Origin: DAOTVC01 sp034437215
Lineage (GTDB): Bacteria; Chloroflexota; Anaerolineae; B4-G1; SLSP01
Direction of reading: 5' to 3'
Length of the DNA stretch: 21,314 bases
Assembly (NCBI GenBank): GCA_034437215.1
Contig: DAOTVC010000025.1
Span: 1-21,314 of the forward strand
The position numbers were made by a program, and so were the translations under genes. The notes below the pieces were generated by a model that was not told the DNA's origin, did not search any database, and saw only the letters and a program-made list of their open reading frames with translations. Shown here one piece after another: positions 7,798-14,723 of the stretch; positions within the stretch are counted from its first letter, which is position 1, and every line of letters starts with the position of its first letter.

Positions 7798-7869
7798 CGA
7801 GGTACATCGAGAGAGACTCAGTAGATCGAAAATTAGGTTCGTGGTAACCGCTTATGAAGTTTAAATATT

Positions 7870-8035
7870 TAATCGGGTAATCGCGGTTGACGCTGGATGT
7901 GTCGGAACTGAAGTTCCTCCCTGGGGCGCGCCGGGCGTCGGCCTACGCCTAGGCGGGCGCCCGGCCGTCGGCCTGGGTAGCGGACTTCAGTCCGCGTCCT
8001 AGGTGGGGCTGAAGTCCAGCCGTGTTACCCGATTA
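7870..8035. mobile_element. MITE-like palindromic element, 166 bp
   Basis: The ends TAATCGGGTAA (7870-7880) and TTACCCGATTA (8025-8035) are perfect 11-bp terminal inverted repeats; partial similarity continues about 10 bp inward. Inside are a hairpin at 7904-7917, its mirror-orientation relative at 7981-7994, and a very GC-rich centre. A 24-bp stretch (7926-7949) recurs exactly at 18417-18440. There is no coding capacity. No clear target-site duplication is visible, so a mobile origin is inferred only from the inverted ends and shared modules. Confidence 0.5.
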
Positions 8036-8064
8036 TTTTCTTAAAGTCCATTAGCGGTTGTTAG

Positions 8065-8090
8065 ACGGCTAAAGCCGTTACTACGAGCCC
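8065..8090. repeat. Small dispersed hairpin module
   Basis: ACGGC-TAAA-GCCGT (8065-8078) is a perfect hairpin with a TAAA loop. It is followed by ACTACGAGCCC (8080-8090), which recurs at 14044-14054 after a different dyad. No function is visible. Confidence 0.5.
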
Positions 8091-8207
8091 CCACAATCAC
8101 ATCTACTGAGACTACCTGTTGCCGCATCGCCACCTCATTGCCCCCCGTCGGGTTGATTCCGGTCTTTCGACGCCACAGGCAATGATGATATGAGGAAGGA
8201 GATGACC

Positions 8208-9008
8208 ATGGAACGCGAGGTTCGAGTGCACAGTTGGAGTGAGCTGCAGGAGCGGCTCTTCGAGGGCTCGTGGATGCCCAAGCTGCAGCTGCACCGTTCA
8301 CAAAATGCCTTCCGCGGGCAGGCCGATGCCGGCTATTCTCTGGAGACCTCCCTCCACCGCATGACGGGCGGTAGCACCGACCTCGAGCGCCATCTCCTGC
8401 GTAACTTCCGCAAGTACGCTCATCGCGACGCTGTTGAGCACGACTCACCCTGGCACTGGCTCTCGCTGGCCCAACATCATGGCCTGCCCACCCGGTTGCT
8501 CGACTGGAGCTTCTCCCCTTTCGTCGCCATGCATTTCGCCACAGCCAACACCAACTGCTACGATGTCGACGGGGTCATCTGGGCGGTGAACTACGTGAAG
8601 GCTCACAGACATCTCCCCACCCTCCTGCGGGCGGAGCTGGAGCGTGAGGGGTCCGACGTCTTCTCCGTAGAGATGCTCTCCCGTGTCGTGCCCAGTCTGG
8701 AGCGGTTCGATGGGCTCTCCGCCAACACCTTCGTCCTCTTCTTCGAGCCCCCTTCCATCGACGACCGCATCGTCAATCAGTTTGCCCTCTTCTCCGTCAT
8801 GTCCGACGCCAAGGTGGCCTTCAATGCCTGGCTCGCTGAGCGTCCCCTTCTCTACCGCCGTTTCATCATCCCCGCCGAACTCAAGTGGGAGATCCGCGAC
8901 AAGCTCGATCAGGCCAACATCAACGAGCGGGTGCTCTTCCCCGGTCTCGATGGGTTGAGCCGGTGGATGAAGCGCCAGTACACGCCTCGCTGCCGCTCAG
9001 AGGGTTGA
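8208..9008 (+). CDS. FRG domain-containing protein
   Basis: The 266-aa protein carries the FRG domain, named for its conserved motif. FRGQ is at 35-38, followed by LETSLHR, then SLAQHHGLPTRLLDWSFSPFVAMHFA (around 87-111), the family's best-conserved block, and DRIVNQFALFSV further on. It has no signal peptide or membrane segment. The biochemical activity of FRG proteins is not established as far as I know; many are found in variable genome regions. Start: ATG at 8208 with AAGGAG 6 nt upstream; earlier ATGs at 8190 and 8202 overlap that site. The gene stands alone, flanked upstream by the MITE-like element and followed by the dnaE promoter, so it may be an accessory gene. Confidence 0.88.
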   Translation: MEREVRVHSWSELQERLFEGSWMPKLQLHRSQNAFRGQADAGYSLETSLHRMTGGSTDLERHLLRNFRKYAHRDAVEHDSPWHWLSLAQHHGLPTRLLDWSFSPFVAMHFATANTNCYDVDGVIWAVNYVKAHRHLPTLLRAELEREGSDVFSVEMLSRVVPSLERFDGLSANTFVLFFEPPSIDDRIVNQFALFSVMSDAKVAFNAWLAERPLLYRRFIIPAELKWEIRDKLDQANINERVLFPGLDGLSRWMKRQYTPRCRSEG

Positions 9009-9021
9009 ATTCGAACTACGG

Positions 9022-9048
9022 TTGAACAATCCTCTTATCGGCTATAAT
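9022..9048 (+). promoter_or_regulatory. Promoter of dnaE
   Basis: TTGAAC (9022-9027), 15-bp spacer, TATAAT (9043-9048). The -10 box is perfect; the spacing is slightly short. It begins 14 bp after the FRG stop codon. Confidence 0.6.
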
Positions 9049-9066
9049 CGGAATCAGGGGGGATAG

Positions 9067-9080
9067 GGGAATCTATTCCC
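9067..9080. promoter_or_regulatory. Dyad in the dnaE leader
   Basis: GGGAAT-CT-ATTCCC is a perfect 6-bp dyad directly abutting the dnaE ribosome site AGGAGG (9081-9086). The position just downstream of the expected +1 suits an operator. The loop is too small for a strong RNA hairpin using all six pairs. Confidence 0.35.
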
Positions 9081-9090
9081 AGGAGGAACC

Positions 9091-12000
9091 ATGCCCGACT
9101 TTGTTCACCTGCACAACCACACCGAATACTCCTTGTTGGATGGCCTGAGCAAGCCCAAGGCGCTCGCGCAGCGCGCCGCCGAGCTGGGCATGAGCTCCCT
9201 CGCCATCACCGACCACGGTGTGATGTTCGGTATCGTCGACTTCTACAAGGCCTGCCGGGCCGTCGAGATCAAACCCATCATCGGCCTGGAGACCTACTTG
9301 GCCCGCAAGTCCCGCCACATTCACAACAAGAGCGAGAGCAAGCCCTACCACCTCGTGCTCCTGGCCCAGAACCAGACGGGGTACCAGAATCTCCTGCACC
9401 TGGCGAGCGTCGCGCAGCTGGAGGGCTTCTACTACAAGCCGCGCATCGACAAGGAGCTGCTGGCGGAGCACAGCGAGGGGGTCATCGCCCTGGGGGCCTG
9501 TCTGCAGGGGGAAGTGACGCGTCTCCTGCTGCAAGGACAGGACGATCAGGCGGTGGAGGCGGTGAACTGGTACCGGGAACACTTCCCCCAGCGCTACTAC
9601 CTGGAGATCCAGGATCACGAGATTCCCGAGCAGCGCCAGGCCAACGTCAAGCTCATCGAGCTCTCGCGGAGGCTGGGGGTGCCCCTGGTGGCGACCAACG
9701 ACGTTCATTACGCCCGGCGGGACCAGGCCAAGGCTCACGACATCCTGCTCTGCATCCAGACGGGCAAGACGGTCAACGAGCCCAACCGCATGCGGATGAG
9801 CGACGACTCCTACTACCTCCGCTCGCAGCAGGAGATGTGGGAGATCTTCGGGGCGACGCCCGAGGCGCTGGAGAACACCGTCAAGATCGCCGAGCAGTGC
9901 CACGTCGAGCTCCAGTTCGCGCCCCCCTACCACCTCCCGCAGTTCCCGGTCCCCGAGGGCTGCGGCAGCTCCACCGACTACCTGCGCCACCTCTGCTTCG
10001 AGGGGCTGCGCCGCCGTTACGGGGAGCGGGCCGGGGATCGGACGATCCGCGAGCGGCTGGAGTACGAGCTAAGCGTCATCACCAAGATGGGCTTCGACGA
10101 CTACTTTCTCATCGTCTGGGATCTCTGCATCGCTGCCAAGGAGCGGGACATCTGGTGGAACGTCCGCGGTTCGGGGGCGGGCAGCGTCGTGGCCTACACG
10201 CTGGGGATTACCCACATCGACCCCCTCAAGAACCGGCTGATGTTCGAGCGCTTCCTCAACCCGGCCCGCGTCAACATGCCCGACATCGACCTCGACTACC
10301 CCGACGACCGGCGGGACGAGCTCATCGCCTACACCAAAGAGAAGTACGGCGCCGAGCAGGTCGCTGCCATCATCACCTTCGGGACCCTGGGCGCCCGGGC
10401 CGCCATCCGCGACGTGGGTCGCGCCATGGACGTCCCCCTCAACGAGGTGGATCGCGTGGCCCGCCTGGTGCCCAACGTGCCCGGCAAGCCCGTCTCCATC
10501 GCCCAGGCCCTGGAGAGCGTGCCCGACCTCCAGGCGCTCTACAACGAGACCGCCTACATCCAGCAGCTCCTCGATACTGCACAGGAGGTCGAGGGGGTCT
10601 CCCGCCACGCCAGCACCCACGCCGCCGGCATCCTGGTCTCCGACAAGGCCCTCGTGGAGTACATGCCGCTGCACCGCCCCACCCGTGGGGACGGGGAGAG
10701 CCCCATCGACCGGGTCTCCCAGTGGCCCATGGAGATCGTCGACGAGATGGGGATGCTCAAGGTGGACTTCCTGGGGCTGCGTACCCTCACCCACATGCGG
10801 AAGGCGTGCGAGCTGATCGAGGCCTGGCACGGCGAGAAGCTCAACCTCTTCAACATCCCCTACGAGCGGGTGCCCGACGACCCCGAGCTGGATGCGAAGG
10901 TCCAGAAGCTCTACGAGCTGTTGAGCAGCGGTGAGACCACCGGCGTCTTCCAGGTCGAGGGGGCGGGGATGCGCCGCACCCTTCAGGATCTGCGCCCCAG
11001 CCAGTTCCAACACATCGTCGCCGTGCTGGCTCTCTATCGCCCGGGGCCCATGGAGCAGATTCCCACCTATATCAGCAGATTGCACGGCGAGGAGGAGGTC
11101 GAGTACCGCGACCCCATCCTCGAGGAGATCCTCAGCGACACCTACGGGATCATCGTCTACCAGGAGCAGATCATGCAGATCGCCGTCCAGATGGCAGGCT
11201 ACAAGGCGGGCGAGGCCGACATGATCCGCAAGGCGGTGGCGAAGAAGAAGAAGTACCTGATGGAGAAGCACCAGAAGCTCTTCCGCCAGGGCGCTATCGA
11301 GAAGGGCTTCCCCGGGGAGACCGCCGACGCCGTCTGGGGCGACATCGAGTTCTTCGCGCGCTACGGCTTCAACCGTGCCCACGCCACCGACTACGCCGTC
11401 ATCACCGGGCAGACGGCCTACCTCAAGGCCCACTACCCTCTGGAGTTCATGACGGCGCTGATGACGACGGAGCGCCACAACATCGAGAAACTGGGCTTCC
11501 TCATCGGCGACGCGCGGCGGACGGGATTGGAGGTGGAGCGACCCTGCATCAACCACTCCGACGTCGAGTTCACCCTCGAGCAGGACCTGCAGGAGCCCGA
11601 GCGCTGCTTCATCCGCATCGGTCTGGGGGCCATCAAGAACGTGGGCGACGACGCCGTGCGGGTCATCGTCGAGGCGCGCGAGGCAGGCGGCCCCTTCGAG
11701 AACCTGGACGACTTCGCCGACCGCGTCGATCTGCGGAAGCTCAACCGGCGGACGCTGGAGTATCTCATCCAGGCCGGCGCCCTCGATGCCTTCGGCCCCC
11801 GGCCCGCGCTCCTCACGCTGGTGGACGGGATGCTCAGCACCAGCGCCCACATCCACGAGGCCCGCGACGTGGGGCAGTTCACCCTCTTCGGGGACCTGGG
11901 CGCGCAGACGGTGACCCTCGTGGTGCCCGACTACTTCCCGCCCATCTCCAATCGCAAGCTGCTGGAGTGGGAGAAGGAGCTGCTGGGCACCTACCTCTCC

Positions 12001-12837
12001 AAGCACCCGCTGGAGGACCAGGAGCGGCAGCTGCTGGACGAGGGCCACATCAACGTCACCATCGGCGGGATCGCTGCAGAGCTGCCCCAACAGCAGATCA
12101 CCCTGCTGGGCATAGTGCGCCGCGTGCGCCCCATCACGACGAAGAAGGGGGATCAGATGGCCTTCCTGACCCTGGAAGGACCCGGCGGCACCATCGACGG
12201 CGTTGTCTTCCCCCGGATCTACGAGCGCTTCAGCCCCCTTCTGACGATCGACCGCGTGCTGGTGATGAGTGGGAAGTTGGATAACCGACCCGACCGGGAG
12301 GAGCACGCCCTCCTCGTCGACTGGTTCAAGGAGCCTCACGAGCTCCTCCCCCTCGGTGGAGGGCTCCCCAACGGGGATGGCAACGGGTCCGGCGTGCAGG
12401 AGGCGTTGCAGGGCTACGCTCCGCCCCCCTCTGCAGCGCCCCCTCGGGTCGCCGCCACCCGGAGGGCGTCCAAACCCGCACCGCAGCCGTCCCCGATCGC
12501 AAAAGCCGGTAAGGACAACGGCGGCTCCGCGGCTCCCGCGCCCGAACCGCCCTCTTACGAGGAGCCCCCCTCGCCCCCCGCCACCCTCTACGTCACGCTG
12601 GAGCGTTCCGCGGACCAGGAGCGGGACTTCCGGCAGCTCTCGGAGATCTATGGGCTCCTCAACGCCGGCGAGGGCGACGATCGCTTCATCGTCCTTCTCA
12701 AGAACGGGGAGCGGAAGGTGGAGCTCCACTTTCCCAACGATAGCACCCGTTGCACGCCGGCTCTCGAGCGTCGCTTGGCGGAGCTCGTGGGGCGCGAGAA
12801 CGTGCGCGTCATCGTGGAGCTGGCCCTGCCCGGCTAG
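9091..12837 (+). CDS. dnaE: DNA polymerase III subunit alpha
   Basis: The 1248-aa protein is a DnaE-type replicative polymerase catalytic subunit. The N-terminal PHP domain starts with HLHNHTEYSLLDG (6-18) and has AITDH (39-42), so metal-binding residues look intact. The polymerase active site PDIDLDYPDD places Asp400 and Asp402, with Asp559 in KVDFLGL (E. coli 401, 403 and 555). RKAVAKKKK and YGFNRAHATDYA mark the fingers. After the helix-hairpin-helix region and an OB domain (about 990-1083) comes a Pro/Ala-rich linker (about 1088-1165) and a compact C-terminal domain of about 80 residues. ATG at 9091 follows AGGAGG at 9081-9086. No exonuclease insertion of the PolC type is present. Confidence 0.98.
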   Translation: MPDFVHLHNHTEYSLLDGLSKPKALAQRAAELGMSSLAITDHGVMFGIVDFYKACRAVEIKPIIGLETYLARKSRHIHNKSESKPYHLVLLAQNQTGYQNLLHLASVAQLEGFYYKPRIDKELLAEHSEGVIALGACLQGEVTRLLLQGQDDQAVEAVNWYREHFPQRYYLEIQDHEIPEQRQANVKLIELSRRLGVPLVATNDVHYARRDQAKAHDILLCIQTGKTVNEPNRMRMSDDSYYLRSQQEMWEIFGATPEALENTVKIAEQCHVELQFAPPYHLPQFPVPEGCGSSTDYLRHLCFEGLRRRYGERAGDRTIRERLEYELSVITKMGFDDYFLIVWDLCIAAKERDIWWNVRGSGAGSVVAYTLGITHIDPLKNRLMFERFLNPARVNMPDIDLDYPDDRRDELIAYTKEKYGAEQVAAIITFGTLGARAAIRDVGRAMDVPLNEVDRVARLVPNVPGKPVSIAQALESVPDLQALYNETAYIQQLLDTAQEVEGVSRHASTHAAGILVSDKALVEYMPLHRPTRGDGESPIDRVSQWPMEIVDEMGMLKVDFLGLRTLTHMRKACELIEAWHGEKLNLFNIPYERVPDDPELDAKVQKLYELLSSGETTGVFQVEGAGMRRTLQDLRPSQFQHIVAVLALYRPGPMEQIPTYISRLHGEEEVEYRDPILEEILSDTYGIIVYQEQIMQIAVQMAGYKAGEADMIRKAVAKKKKYLMEKHQKLFRQGAIEKGFPGETADAVWGDIEFFARYGFNRAHATDYAVITGQTAYLKAHYPLEFMTALMTTERHNIEKLGFLIGDARRTGLEVERPCINHSDVEFTLEQDLQEPERCFIRIGLGAIKNVGDDAVRVIVEAREAGGPFENLDDFADRVDLRKLNRRTLEYLIQAGALDAFGPRPALLTLVDGMLSTSAHIHEARDVGQFTLFGDLGAQTVTLVVPDYFPPISNRKLLEWEKELLGTYLSKHPLEDQERQLLDEGHINVTIGGIAAELPQQQITLLGIVRRVRPITTKKGDQMAFLTLEGPGGTIDGVVFPRIYERFSPLLTIDRVLVMSGKLDNRPDREEHALLVDWFKEPHELLPLGGGLPNGDGNGSGVQEALQGYAPPPSAAPPRVAATRRASKPAPQPSPIAKAGKDNGGSAAPAPEPPSYEEPPSPPATLYVTLERSADQERDFRQLSEIYGLLNAGEGDDRFIVLLKNGERKVELHFPNDSTRCTPALERRLAELVGRENVRVIVELALPG

Positions 12838-12904
12838 TACGGCTCCTGCGATAGTGAGTCGGGTAGTCGCGTCGCCAAGTAGCCGCGTGAAGGGTGTGCG
12901 CCGC

Positions 12905-13945
12905 TTGACCGGGGAGGGCAGGCAGAGGCGGGTCTACGTCGCCTACACGGGCGGGACCATCGGGATGGTGCGGACGCCGGAGGGGTACGCGCCCTCACCG
13001 GGCTATCTCCAGGAGCGTCTGGAGGGGATGCCCGAGCTGCAGGACCCGCGGATGCCTGCCTACGAGGTCCACGAGTACGAGCCCCTTCTGGACTCCTCCA
13101 ACATGACGCCCGCCGACTGGGTGAAGATCGCCCGGGACATCGCCGCCCACTACGACGACTTTGACGGCTTCATCGTGCTCCACGGCACCGACACGCTGGC
13201 CTACACCGCCTCGGCCCTGCCCTTCATGCTGCAGGGGCTGCGGAAGCCCGTCATCCTCACCGGGTCGCAGATCCCGCTCTTCGAGGTGCGCAACGACGCC
13301 CGCGAGAACCTCATCACGGTGCTCCTCCTCGCCGCCCACTATCCCATCCCCGAGGTCTGCCTCTACTTCGGCGACAAACTGCTGCGGGGCTGCCGGTCCA
13401 CGAAGGTGGACGCCGTGGGCTTCGACGCCTTCGCTTCGCCCAACTACCCGCCCCTGGGCAGCGTGGGCATCGACGTCCAGATCGACTGGCAGGCCGTCCT
13501 CCCGCCGCCCACCATGCCCGACACCCTGGAGCTGCGCCCCATCGTCGAGGCGCAGGTGGGGGCGCTGCGCCTCTTTCCGGGTCTCGCCGCGGAGACCGTC
13601 GCCCGGATCCTCCAGCCGCCCCTCCGGGGGCTGGTGCTGGAGACCTACGGCGTGGGAAATGGCCCTACCGACAACCGCGCCTTCATGGCGGCGCTGGAGG
13701 AGGCGACGAACCGCGGGGTGGTCATCGTCGACTGCAGCCAGTGCCTCAAGGGCAGCGTTACCCTCGATGGGTATGCCACGGGCTCGGCGCTGGCGCGGGC
13801 GGGGGTCCTCAGCGGCTATGATATGACGGCGGAAGCGGCCCTGGCGAAGCTCTTCTACCTCTTCAGCCGGGGCTACCCGGTGGAAACGATCCGGAGGCTG
13901 GTGCAGACGGACATGCGGGGGGAGCTGACCCCGGATACGGACTGA
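12905..13945 (+). CDS. ansA: L-asparaginase, cytoplasmic type I
   Basis: The product of about 346 aa hydrolyses L-asparagine to aspartate and ammonia. YTGGTIGM holds the first catalytic Thr, HGTDTLAYTAS the second Thr and Asp, and GDKLLRGCRSTKV the Lys region. The C-terminal SQCLKGSV and LSGYDMTAEAALAKLFYL blocks match the E. coli AnsA type. It has no signal peptide, so it acts in the cytosol. No ATG lies near the start. Candidates in frame are TTG 12905 (AAGGG 10 nt upstream), GTG 12887 or 12896, and GTG 12854, which is 16 nt after the dnaE stop. I chose 12905 by its weak ribosome site. The open frame further upstream is a shadow of dnaE. It is probably co-transcribed with dnaE. Confidence 0.93.
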   Translation: MTGEGRQRRVYVAYTGGTIGMVRTPEGYAPSPGYLQERLEGMPELQDPRMPAYEVHEYEPLLDSSNMTPADWVKIARDIAAHYDDFDGFIVLHGTDTLAYTASALPFMLQGLRKPVILTGSQIPLFEVRNDARENLITVLLLAAHYPIPEVCLYFGDKLLRGCRSTKVDAVGFDAFASPNYPPLGSVGIDVQIDWQAVLPPPTMPDTLELRPIVEAQVGALRLFPGLAAETVARILQPPLRGLVLETYGVGNGPTDNRAFMAALEEATNRGVVIVDCSQCLKGSVTLDGYATGSALARAGVLSGYDMTAEAALAKLFYLFSRGYPVETIRRLVQTDMRGELTPDTD

Positions 13946-13946
13946 G

Positions 13947-13976
13947 CTGCGTATTGCGTACTGCGGATTGCGTATG
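13947..13976. repeat. Heptad tandem repeat, YTGCGKA type
   Basis: Four consecutive 7-bp units of the form CTGCGTA/TTGCGTA run right behind the asparaginase stop codon. The period is exactly 7. The unit sequence differs from the AGGGATC family found elsewhere in this window. Confidence 0.7.
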
Positions 13977-14018
13977 CTTGGTTCTTTTCCGGGTTGATAG
14001 CGTGAACCTTTCCAAAAC

Positions 14019-14054
14019 GCGACTCCGCTACGCTGCGTCGCTAACTACGAGCCC
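14019..14054. repeat. Dispersed dyad with ACTACGAGCCC tail
   Basis: GCGAC (14019-14023) and GTCGC (14037-14041) bound an imperfect dyad in which 8 of 10 bases per arm match. It is followed by ACTACGAGCCC (14044-14054), identical to 8080-8090. This suggests two members of a composite repeat family. Confidence 0.45.
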
Positions 14055-14151
14055 TTGCGCTATTTTCGATCCCGACAGATAGGAGCCGAGCGATGCTTGT
14101 GAAGTGTAGGTTTGCCCCGGGCAGAACGCTGGCGCACTTAGAAGAAGTGTG

Positions 14152-14157
14152 TATAAT
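14152..14157 (+). promoter_or_regulatory. -10 box of the leader-ORF promoter
   Basis: A perfect TATAAT sits 30 bp before the small ORF at 14188, in a TGTG context. No good -35 box is at the right distance (CTGGCG at 14129-14134 is poor), so the promoter may need an activator or rely on the upstream TG. Confidence 0.5.
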
Positions 14158-14187
14158 GGGGGCATCTTACAATAAGGAGGCGCACAG

Positions 14188-14244
14188 ATGCATACGGTCA
14201 AAGTCTTCCCCATTCTCGAAGTGCGCCTGTGGGTGATCGGGTAG
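14188..14244 (+). CDS. 18-aa putative leader peptide
   Basis: The ORF encodes MHTVKVFPILEVRLWVIG. It has a consensus ribosome site AAGGAGG (14174-14180) with 7 nt spacing and a TATAAT box upstream, and is followed 32 nt later by an intrinsic terminator. This organisation is that of a translated leader. Eight of 18 residues are Val, Ile or Leu, but there is no run of one amino acid that would point to classical amino-acid attenuation. Bases 14225-14232, the Arg-Leu-Trp codons, can pair with the 5' arm of the terminator. I do not recognise the peptide. It could also be a stand-alone small protein. The next gene downstream on this strand is rsgA. Confidence 0.55.
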   Translation: MHTVKVFPILEVRLWVIG

Positions 14245-14276
14245 GGACTACCTGACCCGCTGACCTAGCGTATCCC

Positions 14277-14311
14277 GCCACGGGCCACTTGAGCCCGTGG
14301 CGTTTTCTTTT
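14277..14311 (+). terminator. Intrinsic terminator T1 after leader ORF
   Basis: GCCACGGGC (14277-14285) and GCCCGTGGC (14293-14301) form a perfect 9-bp stem with a 7-nt loop, followed by a T-rich tract (14303-14311). Confidence 0.9.
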
Positions 14312-14317
14312 CCCTGC

Positions 14318-14349
14318 GCCACGGAGCTCCCTGTCCGTGGCCTTTTTTT
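14318..14349 (+). terminator. Intrinsic terminator T2, tandem with T1
   Basis: GCCACGGA (14318-14325) and TCCGTGGC (14334-14341) form a perfect 8-bp stem with an 8-nt loop, followed by seven Ts (14343-14349). The stem core repeats that of T1, so the 3' arm of T1 (14295-14301) can pair instead with the 5' arm of T2 (14318-14324). Confidence 0.88.
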
Positions 14350-14405
14350 GTTCCAAGCGAGAAGGGGAGGAGGAGCGGAACAGGTAGAGGGGGGCGAAAT
14401 CGGTT

Positions 14406-14438
14406 CCCCCTATTCCCTGATCCCTAATCCCTACTCCC
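14406..14438. repeat. Heptad repeat, C-rich on plus strand
   Basis: Five C-runs at 14406-14410, 14415-14417, 14422-14424, 14429-14431 and 14436-14438 recur every 7 bp, with units like TCCCTAA. The minus strand therefore has five G-runs separated by 4 nt. It shares the 16-mer CTGATCCCTAATCCCT with 19874-19889. It ends 12 bp before the strong ribosome site at 14451. Confidence 0.75.
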
Positions 14439-14557
14439 GCTTCTTTCCCCAGGAGGTGTCAGATGACAAAACTTGTCGAAGTTCGAACGTGCTCTCTTTC
14501 GGCGTCAGATAACCACTTGCCAGCCCATTCAATGACTCTGCTGAAAAAAGCCTTTTT

Positions 14558-14671
14558 ACCACAGAGGGCACGGAGATTTTTTAAATTGGACTTCATAAAA
14601 TCAGGCAAAAGAGCGCTTTTTATAAAAATATTTCACTATCTCCTTGGTTTTCTCGGTGTTCTCCGTGTTGG
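14558..14671. repeat. CACAGAG-type repeat pair flanking AT-rich DNA
   Basis: ACCACAGAGGGCACGGAGA (14558-14576) and a diverged inverted copy (14639-14671, units like TTCTCCGTG with a 9-bp period) flank a markedly AT-rich stretch. Similar CACAGAG repeats are common between genes in many bacterial genomes. It lies in the rsgA leader and is read through in frame from an ATG at 14463. Confidence 0.55.
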
Positions 14672-14723
14672 AAGGACTTTTTTCAGGGTAGTCATTCAAT
14701 TTACTTTCAGAGAGGAAACAGAT

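Noticed and set aside
7655..7864. 69-codon plus-strand frame between the YIP1-type gene and the MITE-like element
   Set aside because: It crosses two promoters and the tandem repeat, and has no ribosome site.
10069..12729. 886-codon open frame on the minus strand opposite dnaE
   Set aside because: It is the antisense shadow of dnaE in GC-rich DNA: a Leu/Gly/Val/Asp/Glu-heavy composition, no recognisable motif and no ribosome site.
12269..12853. N-terminal part of the long frame that ends in the asparaginase
   Set aside because: Out-of-frame reading of the dnaE 3' end (Ser/Arg/Pro-rich); the asparaginase homology starts near 12923.
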